Assembly (NCBI GenBank): GCA_045631845.1
Contig: JAZQVM010000057.1
Coordinates: forward strand, 1 to 8,365
DNA length: 8,365 bases
Direction: 5' to 3'
Source: CAKSHC01 sp045631845
GTDB lineage: Bacteria; Bacillota; Clostridia; Oscillospirales; UMGS1783
Below the pieces are notes generated by a model. That model saw nothing but the letters and a program-made list of their open reading frames with translations, did not search any database and was not told the DNA's origin. The position numbers and the translations under genes were made by a program. Numbering within the stretch: the first letter of the stretch is position 1; each line of letters begins with the position of its first letter. Below, one piece after another: positions 5,284 through 8,365 of this stretch.

Positions 5284-5312
5284 TTGTCAGGAAAAGAATA
5301 AGGGTGTATAAT
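5284..5312 (+). promoter_or_regulatory. Sigma-A promoter of nagB
   Basis: TTGTCA (5284-5289) and a perfect TATAAT (5307-5312) have 17-nt spacing and predict a start near 5319. A short inverted repeat, CCCTT (5281-5285) and AAGGG (5300-5304), overlaps the -35 box and the spacer; this could be an operator, but the arms are short. The ribosome site GGAG (5331-5334) follows 8 nt before the nagB ATG. nagB can thus be expressed separately from glpX. Confidence 0.85.
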
Positions 5313-5342
5313 ATGGTGTAATTTATTTTAGGAGATGAAAAT

Positions 5343-6089
5343 ATGCGTTTTTACGTTACCGAAGATTATGCTCAGATGAGCCAGCGTGCGGCGTCGATCA
5401 TTGCGGCGCAGGTTGTGGCCAAGCCGGATTGTGTACTGGGATTGGCGACGGGATCGTCACCGGTCGGGGCGTATCAGAATTTGGTGAAGTGGAACAAAGA
5501 GGGAATCCTCAGTTTTGCCGAAGTGCGCAGCGTAAACTTGGATGAATATATCGGGCTGTCGCCCGAGCATGAGCAGAGCTATCGTTACTTTATGCAGGAT
5601 AATCTGTTCAATCACATTGATATTAAGCCGGAGAACACCAATGTTCCCAACGGTTTGGCGGCCGATCCCGATCAGGCGGCGGTTGATTATGAAAAGGTCA
5701 TCGCTTCGATGAACGGTGTGGATCTGCAGTTGTTGGGCATGGGTCATAACGGCCATATTGCTTTTAATGAGCCGTGCGATGAGTTTATTATGGACACTCA
5801 TGTGGTGGAGTTGACCGAGAGCACCATCAAGGCCAACGCCCGTTTCTTTGCCTCGATGGATGAGGTGCCCCGCAAGGCGATGACGATGGGTATCCGTTCG
5901 ATCATGAAGGCCAAGAAGATCTTGGTTGTGGTAGCAGGTGCGGATAAGGCTGAGGCTGTTTACAAGTCCTTTGCCGGACCGGTTAACCCGCAGGTGCCGG
6001 CCTCCATTCTGCAGTTGCATGCTGATGTAACGGTGGTTGGCGATAAGGCGGCCATGAGTAAATTGATTGAAGCGGGTCTGGTGAAATAA
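5343..6089 (+). CDS. nagB: Glucosamine-6-phosphate deaminase
   Basis: NagB converts glucosamine-6-phosphate to fructose-6-phosphate and ammonia, and runs in reverse at high ammonia. It links amino-sugar breakdown to glycolysis and to the product of GlpX next door. The 248 residues match the short Gram-positive type (about 240-250), not the longer allosteric E. coli enzyme (266). The phosphate loop is GLATGSSPVG (33-42). NLDEYIGL (65-72) supplies Asp67, equal to E. coli Asp72. GMGHNGHIAFNEP (132-144) supplies His138 and Glu143, equal to His143 and Glu148. E. coli Asp141 is Asn136 here, a change I recall in many Gram-positive NagB proteins. STIKANARFF (160-169) and a late VAGADKAEAV complete the fold. 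The ATG start has GGAG at 8-nt spacing. It has its own promoter and terminator, so it is a single-gene unit. Confidence 0.96.
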   Translation: MRFYVTEDYAQMSQRAASIIAAQVVAKPDCVLGLATGSSPVGAYQNLVKWNKEGILSFAEVRSVNLDEYIGLSPEHEQSYRYFMQDNLFNHIDIKPENTNVPNGLAADPDQAAVDYEKVIASMNGVDLQLLGMGHNGHIAFNEPCDEFIMDTHVVELTESTIKANARFFASMDEVPRKAMTMGIRSIMKAKKILVVVAGADKAEAVYKSFAGPVNPQVPASILQLHADVTVVGDKAAMSKLIEAGLVK

Positions 6090-6090
6090 G

Positions 6091-6122
6091 AATAGCAGGA
6101 GCGATTAGCTCCTGCTATTTTT
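6091..6122 (+). terminator. nagB intrinsic terminator
   Basis: A perfect 12-bp stem (AATAGCAGGAGC at 6091-6102, its complement at 6108-6119) has a GATTA loop and five T residues (6118-6122). It begins directly after the nagB stop codon and separates nagB from the next promoter. Confidence 0.93.
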
Positions 6123-6127
6123 ATTAC

Positions 6128-6155
6128 TTGATTTTTTTGAAAGATATGGTAGAAT
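6128..6155 (+). promoter_or_regulatory. Probable promoter of the nucleotidyltransferase gene
   Basis: TTGATT (6128-6133) and TAGAAT (6150-6155) are 16 nt apart, with TGG directly before the -10 box (an extended -10). The expected start is near 6162. A second pairing, TTGAAA (6137-6142) with TAGATA (6160-6165) at 17 nt, is also possible but has the poorer -10 box. Confidence 0.65.
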
Positions 6156-6189
6156 AAAATAGATACTTTATGAATAGGAGGTTCTTTTG

Positions 6190-7101
6190 ATGAAAGAGCC
6201 TGTATTGGTCATTATGGCAGCCGGCATGGGAAGTCGTTTCGGTGGTGCTAAGCAGATTACTCCTGTGGATGAGCAGGGGCATATTTTAATTGATTTTTCG
6301 TTGTTTGATGCCTATCGTGCGGGATTTCGTGAATTGGTGTTTATCATCAAGGAGGAGTCTCGGGCGACCTTTGAGGAGAGTATCGGCAAGCGCATGGAAC
6401 AGTATTTCCGTGTGCGCTATGTCTATCAGGATATCCAGCGGTTACCCGAAGGGTTTTCTGTGCCCGAGGGGCGTGTGAAGCCTTGGGGTACGGGTCATGC
6501 GGTTGCCTGTTGCAAAGGTGTGGTTGACGGGCCGTTTGCCGTTATCAATGCCGATGATTATTATGGCCCGAGCGCCTTTGCGGCTGTGTATGATTTCCTG
6601 AAAAATAACAAGGATGATTCGCAGTATGCGATGGTGGGTTACCGTGTAGGCAATACCTTAACCGAGAACGGGTCGGTCTCCCGCGGCGTTTGCTGTGTAG
6701 AGGATGGCAAACTGGTTGATGTGACTGAGCGTACCTACATTGTGCCACAAGGGGATGGTGCCGCCTATTCGGAAGACGGCGGTGAAACCTTCACGGCGCT
6801 GGATAAGAATGCGTTGGTGTCGATGAACTTGTGGGGCTTTACGGGCGCTTTTATTGACCAGATTTGGGCTCGTTTCCCTGCCTTTTTAGAGGAAAATTTG
6901 GTGAAAAACCCGTTAAAATGTGAGTATTATCTTCCCTTCGTGGTCAATGAACAGCTCAAAGATGGCAGTGCCGTGGTGCAGATGTTGCCCTGTGAAGAGA
7001 AATGGTATGGCGTGACCTACCGTGAGGATCTGGGACGGGTACAGGCGGCCGTGGCTGAAATGAAAGGGAAAGGACTTTATACGAATAAAATTTGGGCATA
7101 A
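6190..7101 (+). CDS. Sugar-phosphate nucleotidyltransferase-like protein
   Basis: This 303-residue cytoplasmic protein belongs to the GT-A-fold nucleotidyltransferase family, which makes NDP-sugars from a sugar-1-phosphate and an NTP. The N-terminal signature is VIMAAGMGSRFGG then K (residues 7-21), the nucleotide-binding loop with its conserved Arg and Lys. KPWGTGHAV (97-105) contacts the base, and NADDYYG (120-126) supplies the metal-binding Asp. The second half (NLWGFTGAF, KCEYYLPFVVNEQL, EKWYGVTYREDL) is a variable domain that I recognise from proteins annotated only as 'nucleotidyltransferase' in Bacillota, so the sugar and base are unknown. The ATG at 6190 is preferred: AGGAGG (6176-6181) lies 8 nt upstream, while an in-frame TTG at 6187 is closer and weaker. 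It stands alone between its own promoter and a bidirectional terminator. Being next to nagB, an amino-sugar substrate is conceivable but unproven. Confidence 0.85.
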   Translation: MKEPVLVIMAAGMGSRFGGAKQITPVDEQGHILIDFSLFDAYRAGFRELVFIIKEESRATFEESIGKRMEQYFRVRYVYQDIQRLPEGFSVPEGRVKPWGTGHAVACCKGVVDGPFAVINADDYYGPSAFAAVYDFLKNNKDDSQYAMVGYRVGNTLTENGSVSRGVCCVEDGKLVDVTERTYIVPQGDGAAYSEDGGETFTALDKNALVSMNLWGFTGAFIDQIWARFPAFLEENLVKNPLKCEYYLPFVVNEQLKDGSAVVQMLPCEEKWYGVTYREDLGRVQAAVAEMKGKGLYTNKIWA

Positions 7102-7119
7102 CAGGTATTTTAGCATAAT

Positions 7120-7149
7120 AAAAAGAGAGGCGAAAGCCTCTCTTTTTTT
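7120..7149. terminator. Bidirectional terminator shared by convergent genes
   Basis: AAAAAGAGAGGC (7120-7131) pairs perfectly with GCCTCTCTTTTT (7136-7147) around a GAAA tetraloop. It ends in seven T residues on the plus strand and has an A-run on the left that becomes a T-run on the minus strand. It lies 18 nt past the nucleotidyltransferase stop and just beyond the pckG stop, so it can end both transcripts. Confidence 0.93.
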
Positions 7150-7152
7150 ATG

Positions 7153-8365
7153 TTACAGGTTTGCGATGCGCTCTTTGAGGGCGGCCAGCTGGGATTTGAG
7201 TTCGCTGGGTAGACGGTCGAACTTGGCGTAGAACTCGTCGATACCGGCGGTTTCTTCTTCCCAATGGGATTTCTCGATGGTGAGCAGTTCCTTGAGGGTG
7301 GCTTCATCGAGGTCAAGACCTTCGACATTGAGGTCTTCGGCCTTGGGCATGTAACCGATGGCAGACTCAACCGCATCGGCCTTGCCATTGCAACGGTCGA
7401 GGATCCACATCAGGGCGCGCATGTTGTCGCCAAAGCCGGGCCACATGAAGTGGCCTTCGGCATCCTGACGGAACCAGTTGACGTTGAAGATCTTGGGGGG
7501 ATTGGTCAGCTTCGAACCAACCTCCAGCCAATGCTGGAAGTAGTCGCCCATATGGTAGCCGCAGAAGGGCAGCATAGCCATAGGATCACGACGAACGACA
7601 CCGACGGCACCGGCGGCAGCAGCGGTGGTTTCGCTGGCCATGGTGGAGCCGACGAACACGCCGTGGTTCCAGTCGTGCGACTGATAGACCAGCGGCGCCG
7701 TCTTGGCGCGGCGACCGCCGAACACGATAGCCGAGATGGGCACACCGTTGGGATTCTCAAACTCGCTGGAGAGAGAGGGGCAGTTGAGGGTAGGAGCGGT
7801 GAAGCGGGAGTTGGGATGAGCACCCTTATAGCCCATATCGCCGTTCCAAGGATTGCCCTTCCAGTCAATGGCATTGGCAGGAGGATTCTTATCCAAGCCT
7901 TCCCACCAGATGGTGTTGTCTTCGAGGTTATGAACCACGTTGGTAAAGATGGTGTCCTTCTTGGTGGACATCAGCGCGTTGTAGTTGGACTTGGCGTTGG
8001 TGCCGGGGGCTACGCCGAAGAAGCCATACTCGGGGTTGATCGCCCACAGGCGTCCGTCCTTACCGGGACGAAGCCAAGCGATATCGTCGCCCACGCACCA
8101 AACCTTATAGCCCTGCTTGGCGTAAACTTCGGGGGGGATGAGCATGGCAAGGTTGGTCTTGCCGCAAGCCGAGGGGAAAGCGGCGCAGACGTATTCGGTA
8201 TGACCGTCGGGATACTCAACGCCGAGGATGAGCATATGCTCGGCCAACCAGCCCTCCTGACGGGCGAGGTTGGATGCAATACGCAGAGCGAAGCACTTTT
8301 TACCCAGCAGAACGTTACCGCCGTAGCCGGAGTTGACCGACAAAATGGTGTTGTCCTCGGGGAAG
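7153..8365 (-). CDS. pckG: Phosphoenolpyruvate carboxykinase, GTP type (5' end outside window)
   Basis: This cytoplasmic enzyme converts oxaloacetate and GTP to PEP, CO2 and GDP, the entry step of gluconeogenesis, or runs in reverse during succinate- or propionate-type fermentation. The frame is open to the window edge and shows about 403 C-terminal residues of a protein usually near 600. Upstream of the TTG at 8343 the frame reads FPEDNTI, and homology continues, so that codon is not the start. Family marks include SGYGGN, GKKCFALRIASNLA, the P-loop with reactive Cys FPSACGKTNLAML (about nt 8143-8181), VGDDIAW (8074-8094), NPEYGFFGVAPGT, HPNSRF, FGGRRAKTAPLVY, WNHGVFVGS and VNWFRQDAEGHFMWPGFGDN. 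These are GTP-type signatures, distinct from the ATP-type pckA. It converges with the nucleotidyltransferase gene and shares its terminator. The promoter lies outside the window. Confidence 0.96.
   Translation of the reverse strand, partial: FPEDNTILSVNSGYGGNVLLGKKCFALRIASNLARQEGWLAEHMLILGVEYPDGHTEYVCAAFPSACGKTNLAMLIPPEVYAKQGYKVWCVGDDIAWLRPGKDGRLWAINPEYGFFGVAPGTNAKSNYNALMSTKKDTIFTNVVHNLEDNTIWWEGLDKNPPANAIDWKGNPWNGDMGYKGAHPNSRFTAPTLNCPSLSSEFENPNGVPISAIVFGGRRAKTAPLVYQSHDWNHGVFVGSTMASETTAAAAGAVGVVRRDPMAMLPFCGYHMGDYFQHWLEVGSKLTNPPKIFNVNWFRQDAEGHFMWPGFGDNMRALMWILDRCNGKADAVESAIGYMPKAEDLNVEGLDLDEATLKELLTIEKSHWEEETAGIDEFYAKFDRLPSELKSQLAALKERIANL

Noticed and set aside
5475..5786. NagB Asn136 in place of the E. 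coli catalytic-site Asp141 as an inactivating change
   Set aside because: Asn at this position is, from memory, common in Gram-positive NagB enzymes, and the other active-site residues (Asp67, His138, Glu143) are present.
4546..6020. Long minus-strand frames opposite glpX (4546-5199) and nagB (5457-6020)
   Set aside because: Both are shadows of well-conserved plus-strand enzymes, with low-complexity translations and no ribosome sites.
8341..8343. TTG at 8343 as the pckG start
   Set aside because: The frame stays open to the window edge, and a GTP-type PEPCK needs about 200 more N-terminal residues.

Overview
The window is a chromosomal stretch from a low-to-mid-GC bacterium, most likely a member of the Bacillota (Firmicutes). 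The reasons are strong AGGAGG-type ribosome binding sites, A-rich sigma-A promoters with 17-nt spacers, GlpX as the fructose-1,6-bisphosphatase, and a NagB of short Gram-positive length. A GTP-type PEP carboxykinase beside a roughly 50% GC housekeeping background would fit the Negativicutes, for example Acidaminococcaceae, but that placement is a low-confidence guess from protein style alone.

Layout. (1) Positions 1-2047: greA (5' end cut by the window) and lysS on the plus strand, separated by a hairpin; lysS ends in a perfect 14-bp terminator. (2) About 2048-3118: an AT-rich island (a sampled 60-base line is 25% GC, against 53% for a line in lysS). It holds a minus-strand operon of three small membrane proteins of 106, 55 and 109 residues behind one strong promoter. 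The island is bracketed by two exact 33-bp copies of the lysS terminator hairpin. (3) About 3152-3480: a scar with the 3' half of a minus-strand SIS-domain sugar-phosphate isomerase gene and a plus-strand terminator that has no gene. (4) 3491-5256: a promoter, a single-pass membrane protein of unknown function, and glpX, which sits 6 nt downstream and looks translationally coupled. (5) 5284-6122: nagB with its own promoter and terminator. (6) 6128-7149: a sugar-nucleotidyltransferase-like gene with its own promoter. It shares a bidirectional terminator with (7) the convergent GTP-type pckG, which runs off the right edge.

How the genes fit together. Sections 4-7 centre on gluconeogenesis and amino-sugar supply. 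PEP carboxykinase makes PEP from oxaloacetate and GlpX makes fructose-6-phosphate. NagB interconverts fructose-6-phosphate and glucosamine-6-phosphate, and the nucleotidyltransferase probably activates a sugar phosphate. The SIS fragment is a relic of another sugar-phosphate enzyme.

The least ordinary part is the lysS-glpX interval. A small membrane-protein operon of foreign composition sits between duplicated terminator hairpins, next to a decayed gene. It looks like an insertion and deletion hotspot. I see no transposase, integrase, CRISPR array, tRNA or rRNA in the window.
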